Positions 14,363 to 27,600 of a DNA stretch of 64,000 nucleotides are shown here, piece by piece (within the stretch, counting starts at the first letter, position 1; each line of letters starts with the position of its first letter). Source of the DNA: Oidiodendron maius Zn (lineage: Eukaryota; Ascomycota; Leotiomycetes; Myxotrichaceae). The translations under genes were made by a program, and so were the position numbers. The notes under the pieces were generated by a model. It did not search any database. It was not told the origin of the DNA and saw nothing but the letters and a program-made list of their open reading frames with translations. The DNA is taken from positions 124,001-188,000 of the forward strand of contig KN832894.1 in assembly GCA_000827325.1 (NCBI GenBank). Direction: 5' to 3'.

Positions 14363-14712
14363 TGTTACAAACATATAGCAAGGGCCTGAGGCTTGGTAGG
14401 CAATGGTCTATATAGAGAACCCTTATAAGTAGTCCAGGAAGGATTATATAATATATACAAAATCATCTGAATCCTCTATATTATAGGGATGATTCAGGAG
14501 AACCAGAGGATTCAAGATAATGAAGGTTCTATATAAACAGTATATATTCCTTAGTAGATAGAAGCTTTATACTTAATTCAAATAAAGTATTCTCTTACTA
14601 CTTTAGTAACTTCCTGAGTCCCTTATATATATACTTCTTGACTTGATGGTATCCCTGCCTTACTAACCCTACTCAACAACTTACTTAATACTAGGCATAA
14701 GCTATCGTTATA
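14363..14712 (+). repeat. Right LTR of the chromovirus
   Basis: 350 bp, preceded by the purine tract GAGGGGGGCTAG and starting TGTTA. It is collinear with the left LTR without gaps. It has lost more C/G than the left copy, especially around 14,448-14,470. Confidence 0.9.
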
Positions 14713-14959
14713 GTCTGCTACTAGATATTGAGTATATACTACTACTTCTCCTATAGCTTCTTGCTTATATATTCAGTAGCTATAGCTATATCAAGACTAG
14801 AGTACATTTAATATACATTATAGCAACCAGCTTTATAATATCATAAAGTTACTTCTATACCTATCTAAACAATTCCTATTATTACTGTTCTTTATTAGAT
14901 TTAGTTCCAAGTTAGCTATATTATAGTATATATATCCTGAATACTAACTACCCAATTAT

Positions 14960-17830
14960 TAGTATTATAGTATTGCAAATATTTGTATCGACCCTACAAC
15001 TATCAAGAACCACTATCCTATAATAATTGCTAATAGCTCTCTAGACAGGTCTATCTAGCTTGGACTAAGTCCTGCTAAAGAAAAGTGCTATAAAACTATA
15101 AGCCAGTTAGTAGACTAGTCAGGCATCAAGAATAGGCCTCCTAGCCTATAAGATATAGTTAACCTTACTAATATAAGGCTATTATTATTGTTTATTAATG
15201 TTCTCTATATATTTATAGATAACTATAGAGGCCTTGCTAGTATAGTATTAAAGCTTACTAGCTAGATAACCCTTAGCTCTATATCAAGCTTACCTAGACC
15301 TATTCACCCTTGAATAGTAGTTATTGCCTATACCTCCAGTAATATATTTGATTCAGAGGTCTTATACTTCTACTCTTAGCTATTATCAAATTTGAAATTC
15401 TCCGAGGTTTTTGCCTTGTTGACTATAATAAACCTAGCTAGCAGACTATCTTCCTTAGCTATTTAGTATAGTACCTTAAGAGACGCCCTTATTAAAGAGA
15501 CTAAAGCTTTATATCTTGTATAAACCAACTTATCTATACTCTTTTCCCTAAGTTATATAGCTAGCTTCTTCAAAAAGGCTCTTAGCTGCTTTACTAAAAG
15601 ACCTAGATTATTGTTTAACTTTATACAGGCATTATAAGATAAAAATAAGGTGCAACCAGATCTCTAGTCTTATATTAGCAGGTTTATAGGCCTCTACCTT
15701 GAAAATAAAGTGCCTGATAGTATACTACTCTACTTTATTATATCTGCCCTTCTACTAGATAGCTATCCTCTAGATATATATTATAGGTAGTAATTATCAA
15801 GATAGGGTTAACACTAATCGGTAATAGGCTTCGATCCGTCTTATATATTCTGTACCTTGTACTAGCCTTGTCTCCTTTATAGAATACACGACTTTGTAAT
15901 ATCTCGAGAGCTAGATAGCAAGCTAATATATTCAGAGATTAGGGTATAGATATCCAGTATATTCTTGTAAATAGACAAGGATAATATATCTTTATCTATC
16001 CTATAGAGAGAGAGTCTAATATATATTGCCCCTTATTCTGCTTGACTTAAAACGTTCTAAATATACCTTTACTATATACTAAGAAAGCCGGAACATGTCT
16101 TAAGCTATAGATATATAATCTATAATATCTATATTGTTATCTTTAGTAAGCTGGCTAAGGGGCTAGAATATCACTTTAATCTCAGCTTCTATATTCTATA
16201 TAAAAAGAAACTTCATTTCTAAGCAAAACTACTACCTCTAACCTATAGTATATGTCTTATAAGTATAGATAGTAGTGGTATTCAGGATATAGTACTGCTT
16301 GTATACCTTATAGCTCTATAAGATACACTTGGTCTACTATACCCTATATAGGATTATTTTGACTTATATATAGGTATAAGCACCAGTCAGTTATATATAA
16401 GCTTGTATATATTCTGCTAATGAATTACAGGCAGTATCGTTAGCCTTATACTCTTTAAAAAGCAATAGGATACTAAGAAATATTTGAGATACTTTCCTAA
16501 GTTTATATAGTAAGTCTTCTAGTCCTAGCTAGACACTTGTAGCTTAATATTAAGAAGAATATATATACTCCTTATATTATACTTTACTAATAAGCGATAT
16601 AATACAATATTGGTTGAAAAGACACTAAAGAAGATACTTGGTAGTCACCTACTATTCGATTTGATAGGAATACAGCCCTCTAGTATAAAGATTACAGTAA
16701 CTACTACTACTATCTCAGATACTATATTATATATTTTCTTAAACTATAATAGTAGTAGTAGCTATAACAAAGATTTTAGTAAGTTTTGTCTTTAGAGACA
16801 ACTCCTACTAACCTTAACTATAGGATGTAAATACCTATAGGTATTAAATATTTCGGATAAAGCTCTAGTTTAGGAAGTATAAGTCAACTTTTCTATATAT
16901 TATATAACCTTCTAATGTTTTATAGGGCAAGGTATACTACTATAGCTCCTTAGTAAGATTTATCAGTCCTGTAGCCTAAACAGGCTAATATATATAGGTA
17001 TTTCAAACCTAAATTCCTTATAGCCTTTAGAACATTTCAAGATAGAGGCCTTAAATATAATAATCCTATATAGCTAGGTCTTTGTAAAGTATAGTATATC
17101 TAAAGAGATAGAGATTATAACTTGGTACTTTCTCTAGATACTAGTTTCAAGGAAGAGTAATACTTACCAAGTACTCTAAACGTCTGAAATATCTTACTAG
17201 ATAGAGTACTAGCTTGCCTTTATTGAGCCTTAATGTCTTCATTATCTTTAGACACTAGGAATAGCTGGAGGGATTATTAGCTAGGTCTAGAAGAGGATAT
17301 AAAGGGGTAGCACTTCTGCTTAGATCTGCCTATCAAAGATAAAGAGCCAAAAATCGATGATATTAGTCAAATACTAAAGCTTTAGCACTAGGTATAGCAC
17401 TACCTAGACGATCTTAAGGGCCTTATAAGAGCTATAAAAGCGGTAGCGTTCTTCTTTAAACTCCAGAGACCCCTAGAATATAGTAGAGCTAGCTATAAGT
17501 ATCAAGGATATATCCTATCTTGAAGTCCTGATAGCTGCAGTCTCCTATAAAGCCTAGTACTTAAATATCTATATATTTAATTTCTAACTAATAACCAGGC
17601 TTCGCTAGGGTATCTCAACCTTACTGATATTTATAAAGAGTATAGTCGCTTCTAGAAGGCTATCACCTTTACTATTCAGTACTCTAGTAAGGTAGTTAAT
17701 CTTCAGTTAGTATATAATAGGTTATTTTATTATAGTATTAGTAGGTTTCTATACTCTATAGATTAGTTTGAATGTTAATAGATATTAAATACTTAATTTG
17801 GTCAAGAAAATCATAACCTACTAGTCCTAC
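14960..17830 (+). pseudogene. Patatin-like phospholipase relic (long fungal PLP type)
   Basis: The plus strand carries a long, stop-riddled match to the large fungal patatin-like proteins. An N-terminal region (about 14,990-15,640) contains YTSSNIFDSEVLYFYS, then FSLSYIASFFKKALSCF with FNFIQAL. The lipase part (about 16,350-16,800) contains VTTTTISDTILYIFLNYN, the segment that precedes the catalytic Asp region in this family. A C-terminal region follows (about 17,230-17,830) with FFFKLQRPLEYS, YKYQGYILS, LNLTDIYKEYSRF and ISRFLYSID. The family hydrolyses acyl lipids; fungal members often act with NLR proteins or sit in Starships. I cannot see an intact Gly-rich oxyanion loop. The gene cannot encode a working enzyme. 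Confidence 0.65.
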
Positions 17831-20800
17831 TGCTATCATCTATAGATTGTAGCTATATTGGAAGATAGTATATAGATACTACAAATAGTCTAAAGTCAAG
17901 AAAACAAGCCCTCTCTTTAGAAAGTATAAGGCAAAGCAAGAGATATTATACCTTAAGATATAACTAGTATAAACTGATATATTCCTCCTCTCCCCTAAAT
18001 TGGAAAATATAATAATACTTATTAAATCTTCTGTACTCTATTCTCTGATTTATATATCAAGCAAGCTATCTATCTATAAGCTGCCTAATTTTTTAGTACT
18101 ATAGAATGCCCTAGATTCACTATATATAGTATCCTTTTGATATTAATGTATATTAGATAATATATAGTCTCTAAACTGCCCTCTTACTATAATAGAAGGC
18201 GAATTAAGTATTACTAGTATTTCAGTTAATTTTTTTTTTAGTAAGCTTTATATCCAGATACTTATAGCTATATACTTACTTAGTAATTATATTAAATTCC
18301 TTATCTAACAAATATAATTGTAACTCTAAGCACTAATAGCTAACAGAAGGTTGAACAATATATAAAAATTAAGATATTAGTCCTGCTAGATAGTATATTG
18401 TATTTAGCTAGCTTCAAATTAAATTATAGAATTTTAATAATCCTTTCCCTACTTCTCTAATTCCCTAGATCTTTTCTTGTTTAGAGCCTTGTCTATATTA
18501 TATAAATGTTGAAACTTAAGCTACTCCTTATTACAGCTTCTTAGTCCTGGTTACACCAAAAATCAGTGATAATATCATTATTAATTATAGTAAAGCCACT
18601 TGTCTTGCCCTTGCTAAATAAGCCTAAGCCCTAATAGCTACTGCTTTTAATCTATCTAAACTTGATAGAAGCTCCACTACTATTATATACTATAAGTATA
18701 GTAGAACTGTTTAAAGAGAAGCCTTTGATAGACAAGCTTTAGTTAATAGAAAAGGCTATTAAAGGAGATATACTTATACTTACTAGTATTATACTATATA
18801 CTATTACAATTAAAATTTGCAGTCTGATTTCAGCTATTATAAATTGTATATAAGTTTACTATATCTATTATAACAACTTAGAGATATAAGATATAGATTA
18901 AATACTATAACAAGTTACTATAGAACAAGAAAACCGTTCTTCTCTTTATATTAATTAAGGGTAATAGGTTGACTATATACTAGAGAGTTTTATACCTTAG
19001 GCTTATATATAGACAATACTTTATAACTAGATACTATATTACTATAGCAGATAAAGTGCAGTAGAGCTAGTCCTTAAACAAATCACTATCTATTAATCCT
19101 TGCTACTATATATTATCTATTTAAAATAATAGAGAACTAGGAATAAAAGTAGTAGTAGATTGCTACCAGCTAGCAGTTTAATACCGGCTAGTATATAAAC
19201 TATAGTCTAGGAAGATTGAAATAGTAGTGGAATTAGGAGATATTTGCTTAGTATAAACTTAATAGAATTGTATACTATTATTCTTTTTATCTATTAAATC
19301 TCCTTTATAAACTCTTTCTTTATACCTGTTCCAAGAATATACCAAGTATAAATCACTATCTCTATATATCATTTCGCTAAAATACCTTATCCTTATAACT
19401 ACTCTCTATTCAACAATCTCTATATATCTAGTCTCTATAAATCCAAACATTATAGTAAGTCGCTTATCCCGTGTTTCAATATAATGCTAATAGCGCTAGT
19501 CTTAACCGGCATTTTCTACCCCTGTATTCTTGCTGATCAAAACCATTATTATATTAAGTATAGTATTAATAGAGAATACCCTAATATCAACCCCTAGTAT
19601 CTCTCTTGATTAGGCCTTTCACTCTTAGATAAATAGGGATATATTCTTCAAAGGATTAATAATAAGTCTATAAGAGAGAAATATAGTATACTGTTAGAAC
19701 CTTAATAAATAATAATAGTCTAATAATTAGCTTATATATAGATCTTCATAAGGGTTACTATTATAGATGTTAGGCTCCCTGTTTCTGTTCTGATTATAAT
19801 CTTATCAGGACTACCAAAAAGCTAGATCATATAGATTGTCTATAGCAATCATCTGTTAGATATTAGAGGGTAGTTGCTATAATCCTTAAACTAATAGACA
19901 GGAGTTAAAGAACAAGGTTAGAACCTTGACGGAAAATTTAGGACTTATAAATAAGCTTAATACAAGGGCTTAAGATATATAACTCTAGCTATATTTAGGG
20001 CTTAAGCAAACTATTTCCAAATTAGAAGTTACTTTTCATTATAATATAGTTTAATATTACAGATATGATCCAAATATTCAAGGTATATTTCTATCTAAAG
20101 AATTAATATAGTAAAAGCAGTCAGGGTTTAAAAATAGGCTACCTTATCTTAACTATCCCCTATAATTTGTCTTCATTTTATATTTCTTCTATAATTAGAG
20201 ACAATAGGTATAACTCTTTTCTTCTAGCCTATATCTATCTAGTATATTTATTGCTGTTATATATATAATCTATCTGATTAATAGGTCTTATATACTTGCC
20301 TCTTAAACCTTTAACACAAAAGACCTGCTAAACCTTTCAAGGCCTAGGATCCTTAGAGGAAGGATTTAGAACTATACTACAGATAACAGACATATTATTC
20401 AGGGATACTACCTGTCCGCTAATACTAACAATATCTTTAGGGGCAGGTAAGCGAAGAGTTCCTAAAGCATTATTCAAGAAGAGGAAAGGCGAGTATAAAC
20501 GATTATTATAATCGAGAATCAGCTTTTCCGGCTCTATAAAGATTATATTAGAGCATTCAAGAGGATTATAGACATTTAGTATAATAGATAGATCCTTAAA
20601 AAATACCTTATTTGTAGCTTTATAAAAGGTGTATAGTATTAAAGAATCAAGAAATATCTTACTATAGAAGCAAATAGATCTATTCTTATCTCCAGTCACG
20701 AAAACGAGATAATATAGGTAGATCTCAGAATCATTATCACTACTATTATAACAAGAATACAAGTCTTGACCAGCTAAAGCCGGATCAAGGCTAAGCTCTG

Positions 20801-21666
20801 AAGCAATTACTAGCCATGAATCGTTCTGAAAGATATAACTCTAGAGTTTTCTAAGTCCTATTTACGAATTGGAAAAAGGCATAATTCAAAACTATAAAGC
20901 AATCAAATAAAGGATTATTTGTCTAGTATATTACCAAATAAGCTTTTACTAATTAGGCCGAGTTTTCGCTATTTATAAGAACTCTTGAAAAGTATAGTAA
21001 TAGCTAAGCAGCCTTAAAGAGCAGGGCATCTCTATTTATATAGGCAGCTGTAAGTAAACAGCCAGCCAAGATACACTAATTCATTAATAAGGTAACTTGA
21101 ATTATTTTCTATATCTTCCCTACAGAATATCCAAACAATCTATATAATCCTTACTCATCAAGTATATATACTCCTCTAAGATCAATTCCCTAAGCCTCTT
21201 CACTATCAGCTATATCGCTTGAAGCGAAGCATCATGCAGTATCAATATTATTAGCTATCTATCATCGAATTACTCTTTGCTAAATATTCCTATATCAGAA
21301 TAATAGCCAAGCATTATTGGAATTAAGGACACCTACAGATCTTATAAATATCTTCCTTAGGGTTCCTAAATTCAGTCTTTATCCTACTACCTATACTATA
21401 CTACTGGCTGTAATATAATATACTTTCAGTTCTACAATAGTGAGAATATAAGCATTAGATATATGTTTCTGGCTGCAGGCAAGATAGTTCAGACAGTATA
21501 GACATGCCATTATTTCAGTAGTACAAGCCCTGTTAGCTATATCAGGGAGACAATAGCTAGGTAGGGCAGTAAGGTGCTGATATTTCGGTAGCTAAAGTCA
21601 CTATTAGCTTTTAAATATAACTGAAAGGAGAAATCTTATAAGGACTATAGATAGCTAAAGTATATC
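17831..21666. other. RIP-degraded AT-rich DNA
   Basis: Extremely TpA-rich, with short frames only. I recognise no gene apart from the weak minus-strand ORF at 20,337-20,762, listed separately. A ferric reductase, the remaining common Starship companion, was looked for here and not found. Confidence 0.5.
20337..20762 (-). pseudogene. Unrecognised 141-codon ORF
   Basis: An open frame of 141 codons in a region where stops are otherwise dense, so it is probably a surviving piece of a longer gene; the frame remains coding-like below 20,337 beyond a stop. It is rich in Leu, Ile and Ser. The segment PKDIVSISGQVVSLN could be a strand pair of an OB-like fold, but that is only an impression. I do not recognise the family. 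Confidence 0.3.
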
Positions 21667-21811
21667 TATTCAAGACTCTAAGGAACAGTAGTAAATAACT
21701 TTTTGTTGTATTAGGACTGTAAGTAGTAACCTTAACTAACACTAAATCAAATATTTGCTCTTGATTAAGCTACTAAAACCCGCTTGACTAAGTCTTTTAT
21801 ACTGTAATAAA
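21667..21811. repeat. Direct repeat, left copy (about 145 bp)
   Basis: Starts TATTCAAGACTC and matches 23,570-23,733 in the same orientation. The copies differ by transitions and by a block of about 15 bp missing here. Confidence 0.7.
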
Positions 21812-22379
21812 GATAAAGGAGATACAAGAGGACTTAGAGGTAAGCAGCCTGATTCCCAAGACTTATATTTTAACTATTAATAGCCAGATAAGCACTAGAC
21901 TTATATAGTATCCTATCTTAGGTTTACTGCTTGACTATCTAGTCTACCTTGAAAAACACCCCAACAGCGCCCTAAATAAGGTATCCTCAGCTCTAGTCTT
22001 CCCGATGTTACACTATATACCACTTTCCTACTATTAACCACTTATAAAGCTAGTCTATCTCTGTATATATATAAGGGGGCTGCTAAATATATAGTTTACA
22101 AGGCTAAATCTAGAGTCAGGCTGACTCTCAGGTCTTATGATCCTTAGGACAGGAGGATTATCACCAAGCTAAGACGGAATGCTCCTAAACGACCTCCTGA
22201 TTTCAGCCAGACAGGGACCTGATACCTCCAGACAGTAGCAAATTATATATAACTCCTCTAGGCAGCTGCTTCACTACCCTCCTCTTGTCTGTCTATAAAA
22301 CTAGTACTATCCCCAAAGCTGGAGATATCGACTTATCAATTCAAGACATCCATTCGAGACATTAATTAATATCGCATCA

Positions 22380-23445
22380 ACTACTTACCCCTTGTAACTC
22401 CTGCAATTCGCAAAGTCATAGGTCAATATTGGCAGATAGTATGTCCAGGTCAACAAGAGCAACTGACTACTACTGTTTGGGGCAAGCTAGGATCTATCCT
22501 ACCAGATAGATCTGCAGGATATCATTTACAACAGCAATTGATAGTACTGCTTTATAGATAGTAAAGTCAAACTCCTAGATAGATTACTAAATTAATTCAT
22601 TATAGAGGGGATTCTAGTTTTAAAACTAATATAGTAGAATACAAGATAATATCAAAACTACAAGATTATTTGGCTATCACTATACCTACAATATATATAA
22701 AAAGGGTTAAAACAAGCATTAAAGAAGATCCCCTATTAATGCTCCAGGAATTCTTTAGCGAAATTAAGTCTCTTGAAACAGCCTCTCTATCTATTGTAGA
22801 GTACTTGAACGATAATAAGATCATTAAGCTAGCAGGCCTACTCTTCGAAAATCTTCTTGGAGCTTGGGTATATCAAAATATTTTGTATATTAGGGACTAT
22901 ACCGAGACCTAGCCGCCTGGATTTCAATCAATATTAGAAACTCTATATAATGAAAGTTACATGGAGATACTATCGCTGAGCGACTGTTCTGAATAGATCC
23001 AAAGGCACCTGGAATCTGACTCCTCTAAAAAAGCGGAAATATTCGGAAGAGAATACTCTCGGCTTTTGGAAGAATCATTTCCCTTAGACCAAAATCATGT
23101 CTTGCTCAACTTGACCAGTTGGGAGTATATGCTTGGCAAGTGTAATAGCGAGAAAGAACTAGGCAAGAGACAGTACACGAGTCAATGGAGCCTCGGAGAT
23201 GCTGTATTGTCTTGAATCTATTGGTCCCAGGATTTATCAATGTCTATAGGTTATAATAGTTAGGACCTTATAGAGGGCGAGTAGGCAGGCTATTAATTTG
23301 CAATTATCCCGATATCGATGCTTGATCAAGTGACAAAGGGTCAAGAAGGCTAGAAGGATATAAGTAAAGATATATTTAATATACTTGACGAAATTCGGAG
23401 GGCAGAAGAGTAGATATAGCAAGTCTTGTTAACTATATATATAGG
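22380..23445 (+). pseudogene. Unrecognised gene relic between direct repeats
   Basis: A plus-strand coding-like stretch of about 350 codons with a handful of stops, visibly less RIP-scarred than its surroundings. Segments include LTTTVWGKLGSILPDRSAGY, an 80-codon open frame at 22,670-22,912 (ITIPTIYIKRVKTSIKEDPL), and SWEYMLGKCNSEKELGKRQY. The 300 bp upstream are GC-richer and hold a TATAAAA (22,295). I do not recognise the family. It is flanked by the repeats at 21,667 and 23,570, so it may be the body of a small mobile element or a captured gene. Confidence 0.4.
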
Positions 23446-23569
23446 GTGAATATAAAGCTCTCCTCTTTCTGAACAATAACTGTATAGTGATCTTTAGGTA
23501 AATTTGTAACGATTCCTAATAATGCTAATTTAGGCTTTGATTGCAGGTAGATATAGAATCAGTTTATGT

Positions 23570-23733
23570 TATTCAAGACTCCAAGGAATAGTAGTAAATA
23601 ACTTTAATGTTGTATTAGGACTGTATAGTAGTAACCTTAACTAACCCTAGATCAAATATTTGCTCTTGATTGGAACTCTATATCTGAGCTACTAAAACTC
23701 GCTTGACCAAGTCTTTCATACCGCGATGAAGGT
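23570..23733. repeat. Direct repeat, right copy (about 164 bp)
   Basis: Direct repeat of 21,667-21,811. The pair encloses about 1.76 kb. The ends are not clearly TG...CA, so I do not call them LTRs. Confidence 0.7.
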
Positions 23734-24682
23734 TATTATTAAAGCAGTAAATCATCCTCCATTTAGCTATGATCGACTTATAGACCTCCTCTATTCCTTA
23801 TAACTTCTTGATTTTGTTGTTAGTTTCTGTCTATAAAGAATCCCATTTAGTATTTTCTTTATTTATAGAAGCAATAAATAATTTCTAAGATTAATCTACC
23901 ATGATTTAGATATAGTATAGGCCGCTACAAAAATAATAAAGATTTTAAGGGCAACCTTATCTATTTTGCTTGAAACTTGATCTATCTTTTGCTATATTAT
24001 TCATAAAATGATCTATCCGACATTAACTGTCCTATAACTTAGAATTGAGCTAAAGGGTTCTTTTACTGTACTGCTATAACGATTCTAGAGGGGAGCGGGG
24101 TAGAGAGGGCTAGCAGCTATATGATAGCCAGTAGCCTAGTAACGGCCGGCACTGTCACAATTAACAAAAATGAAATCACTATAAAATACCTTGCTGGCCA
24201 CATTAATAATCATATGAGGGATCTGCCTTATTTATAGTACTTCAGACAGTATAGAAGAGACCAAGGCAGTATATCCGACCGAAGTCTTGGTTCTAGATCA
24301 ATATGTATAAAGTAAATTGAAGCATCTAGAATATTCGGTAAGTATAGTCTAGAAAGTATAAACTTGTCGCAACCCCTACAACCTGTATAAGGTCAATAGT
24401 ATAAGAAATTACTATATAGCTTTACTATTTCACTATATTCTATACTGCTACAAGACTCTTTATGCTGTGTAATCACGGTCCTTGCTAAGCACCCTCTCCT
24501 AGGGAACTATTCCACAACTTATAGCTAGTGGTGTTCCAGAGTCAGTAGCCTTTATTAACCTCGTTTAGGAATTGCTTATGACTTCTATCTTTAAAGAGAC
24601 CTCTTCAGAGTCTGCTTGGTTACTGAACAATACAGGAGCTATTGCTATTAATATACAAACTTAACTGCTCTCTAAAGCCACG
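23734..24682. other. AT-rich DNA downstream of the NLR relic
   Basis: No recognisable gene. A purine-rich stretch (about 24,090-24,110, GAGGGGAGCGGGG) and a short GC-rich patch follow, but I see no matching terminal repeat. Confidence 0.45.
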
Positions 24683-27600
24683 CTACAGTAGACTCCTATA
24701 TAAAGATTCCATATATTGGACATTGTAAAGGGTAGTATAGATAGGTTTTGCTAGTCTATTGGATTCTAGCGATAACCCTATAGCATCAAGGACGATATCG
24801 GATAGGTCCGACTGTCTTCCTAAAGCTTCAGCAGCGGTATGTCTAACGTTCCAGTCCTTATCCTTGAACGTTGCTACAACGGCCTTGATAGCTGTGTCGG
24901 ATAGGTTCGACTGGCTCCTCAAGGCTTGAACAGCAGTACTTCTGATATCTGAATCCTTGTCCTTGAACAACGCTACAACAGCTTTGATAGCTGTATCAGA
25001 TAGGTTCGACTGGCTCCCCAAGGCTTGAATAGCGGTATATCTGACATCTTTATCCTTGTCCTTGAATAGCGCTATAATAGCTTAGATAGCTGTATCAGAT
25101 AGGTTCAACTAGCTCCCCAAGGCTTAAACAGCAGAATATCTGATATTTTTATCCTTGTCCTTGAATACTGCTACAACGGCTTTGATAGCTGTATCGGATA
25201 GGTTTGACTAGCTCCCCAAGGCTTGAATAGCGGTACATCTGATGTCCGAATCCTTGTCCTTCAACACCGCTATAACGGCTTTGATAGCTGTATCAGATAG
25301 GTTCAACTGGCTCTCTAAGGCTTGAATAGTAGTATATCTGATATCTTTATCCTTGTCCTTGAATAGCGCTACAACGGCTTGGATAGCTGTATCAGATAGG
25401 TTTGACTGGCTCCCCAAGGCTTGAATAGCGGAATATCTAACATTTTTATCCTTGTCCTTGAACACTGCTATAATGGCTTGGATGGCTGTATCGGATAGAT
25501 TTGACTGGCTCCCTAAGGCTTGAACAGCGGCTTCCCTAACGTTCCTATCCTTGTCCTAAGGGAGTACAGCAATGAATTCACTAGTAGCCTCTGATAACTA
25601 TACACGAGAATATATTAATTCAGACAGAATTCCTCTATAGCTAGTATTATTTTCTATAGTAGTATATATAGCTTAGTCTAGACACTTTGATTCTTTTACC
25701 AAGAATAAGTCTCCTATCAAGTGGAATTCAAAAAGCAGCTATTGCAATAGCTTTTTTTCCAGGTTATACCGAGCTAGTTGTAGCCCTATTGAACTCTTCT
25801 CTAGTAGCACCACTTCGCTTAAGCAGTATATAATCAGCCGTTGATATATAGGGCCAAGGAGATTATACAGCTCCTCCTCTATAGTCTTAAAGAAGCGGAG
25901 TGTCTCTTCCTCTCCCTCAATACCAAGCAAACCAGTAACAAAGTGCTACAAGATATTGTAGCAAGTGTTGTATTTATGCCTACCAAGAAACTTAGTAGGT
26001 TCAATCTCCTTATTCTTTCTGTCTCTAAATAATATATATTTAAGAGGCTATTAAGCTTTCTATTATTATACAAAATATTATACCATAAAATACTCCTGAA
26101 AGGTTAGGTATAGAAAGTAGTAATTTCGATTGTGATCCTTTGATGATAAGTCTAATATCTATAGAAAAGAGAGGTATAGAAGCGTCTTATCAAGCAAGAC
26201 TTTTGAACCAGGAAGTTTAAACTGCTTGGATATAGCTTTCCAATTCCCTGGTTTAAAGTCAATTATATTATAATATAGACCAGTAAAAGCAAGGCCTTCA
26301 AGAAGATAGATCTTATCCTTAAGGAGGTTCTTGATCTAGTCTAAGTTGGTATTATTAATATAAGGCTATATTAGGGGCTATCCTTTATATAACTTCTCTA
26401 ATCTCAAGAGATCCTTCTTCTATAAATTTTCCTTAATAGCTCTATAAATAGCAGTTATAGTCTCTAGTATTAGTTTATCGCCAAGATTATCCTAGGTATA
26501 ACAGAGTATATCTAGCTGAATCAGGATCCGAACAAGGCCCTGGATAAGCTGATAGTATTATAGAAACAATTGAACCCTGCTAGCCTTTTCTGAATCAGGT
26601 ATTCCTGTTTCTGGATCAGTAAAGGCTATTTCGATATAGACTTTTACTTGATCTAGATAGAATCCAACTGTTTCCAATTCGAGATCAGGATAATATATAC
26701 CTGCTAGGAGTGCTATATAGGGCCGGGATATGATAATGATATTAGGCTGATTTAAGAGCTTGTAGAGAAAAGAGAGTATATTACTATCCAAGTCCTGTAA
26801 TACTTTATCTAGGCTATCAAGGATAAATAGAGTTCTAGTCTTATTATCCTTATATATATACTATAATACTTTGGTAAGAGTATTGCCTTCAGGGTACTAA
26901 AAGAGATACTTATTATAAAACAGATAGCTAAAGTTATATCTAGTAACCTAGTGTCTTTCTTTCCGCTTCAGATTCCGTAACAGTATCTAAAGCAAGCGAT
27001 CAAACAAGTCTTGCTATATCTTGCTATATATGAAATTATAAACTATCTTCTTTCCTAGAGTTGTCTTCCCTATACCTGCCTATTCTTAAATCAAGATTCG
27101 ACTCAGTTGTATTATCTTGCTATTAGGCCCTTTATACAGGCTGAAGAGCTTCACTAATGCAATCTCGATACTTATATCTGGTTTCTTGACCTTTAATTAA
27201 GTAAAGAGCGAAAACAGGGAGGATTATTATACTATATCTCCTTCTTCTCTTGATAGGCATGGATTTTTGCAAGGCTGTTCTATAATAGCAAGATTGATAT
27301 AGTACTAGTCTATCAGCAATAGGTCACTTGAGAGTCGTTCGATCTTGAGGTCTTTTATAGTATAGCGTTTATTATAAATCTAAACGTCTGCTCTATTAGT
27401 AGGCTACCCCTTATGAATATCATAAAGAATAATCTCAATCTACCCTATAATAGTATTGAATCCTAGATCATTAGGGCTCCGAAATTTATTTATCTTAACA
27501 TAGGTTTATGCTAGGGCTACAGGGTTCGGGATAATATCAAGATAGGCAGAGCTGGTATCAATTAACTAGAAAGGCATTAGTCGGTGGCTTTTAGACAACA

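Larger units (their letters stand above)
7964..14712 (+). mobile_element. Chromodomain Ty3/Gypsy retroelement (chromovirus), fossil with both LTRs
   Basis: Two 350-bp LTRs bracket a 6-kb internal region. Visible parts in order are a gag region with a decayed zinc-knuckle-like end (about 8,400-9,210), an aspartic protease region (about 10,330-10,630), reverse transcriptase (about 10,920-11,720; the segment at 10,924-11,199 is typical), RNase H (about 11,800-12,180), integrase (about 12,490-13,270) and a chromodomain-like C terminus (about 13,540-13,690). The chromodomain places it in the chromovirus branch. An extra antisense ORF sits between pol and the right LTR, next to a purine-rich tract (14,351-14,360). 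The element is broken, with dozens of interruptions. I see no clear target-site duplication. Confidence 0.9.

Noticed and set aside
7959-14717. Five-base target-site duplication around the chromovirus
   Set aside because: Flanks GTTAG and GTCTG do not match, even allowing for RIP transitions.
17831-21666. Ferric reductase expected as a Starship companion
   Set aside because: No His-rich membrane pattern or FAD/NAD motifs could be read on either strand.
21667-23733. LTR retroelement call for the direct repeats
   Set aside because: Repeat ends lack clear TG...CA termini and no retroelement domain is visible between them.
24780-25560. CRISPR-like regular repeats
   Set aside because: The 99-bp periodicity has no spacers; it encodes protein repeats in a eukaryotic gene.
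25841-26073. Small overlapping frames on both strands
   Set aside because: They fall inside the decayed NLR between NACHT and HEAT parts and are fragments or shadows of it.
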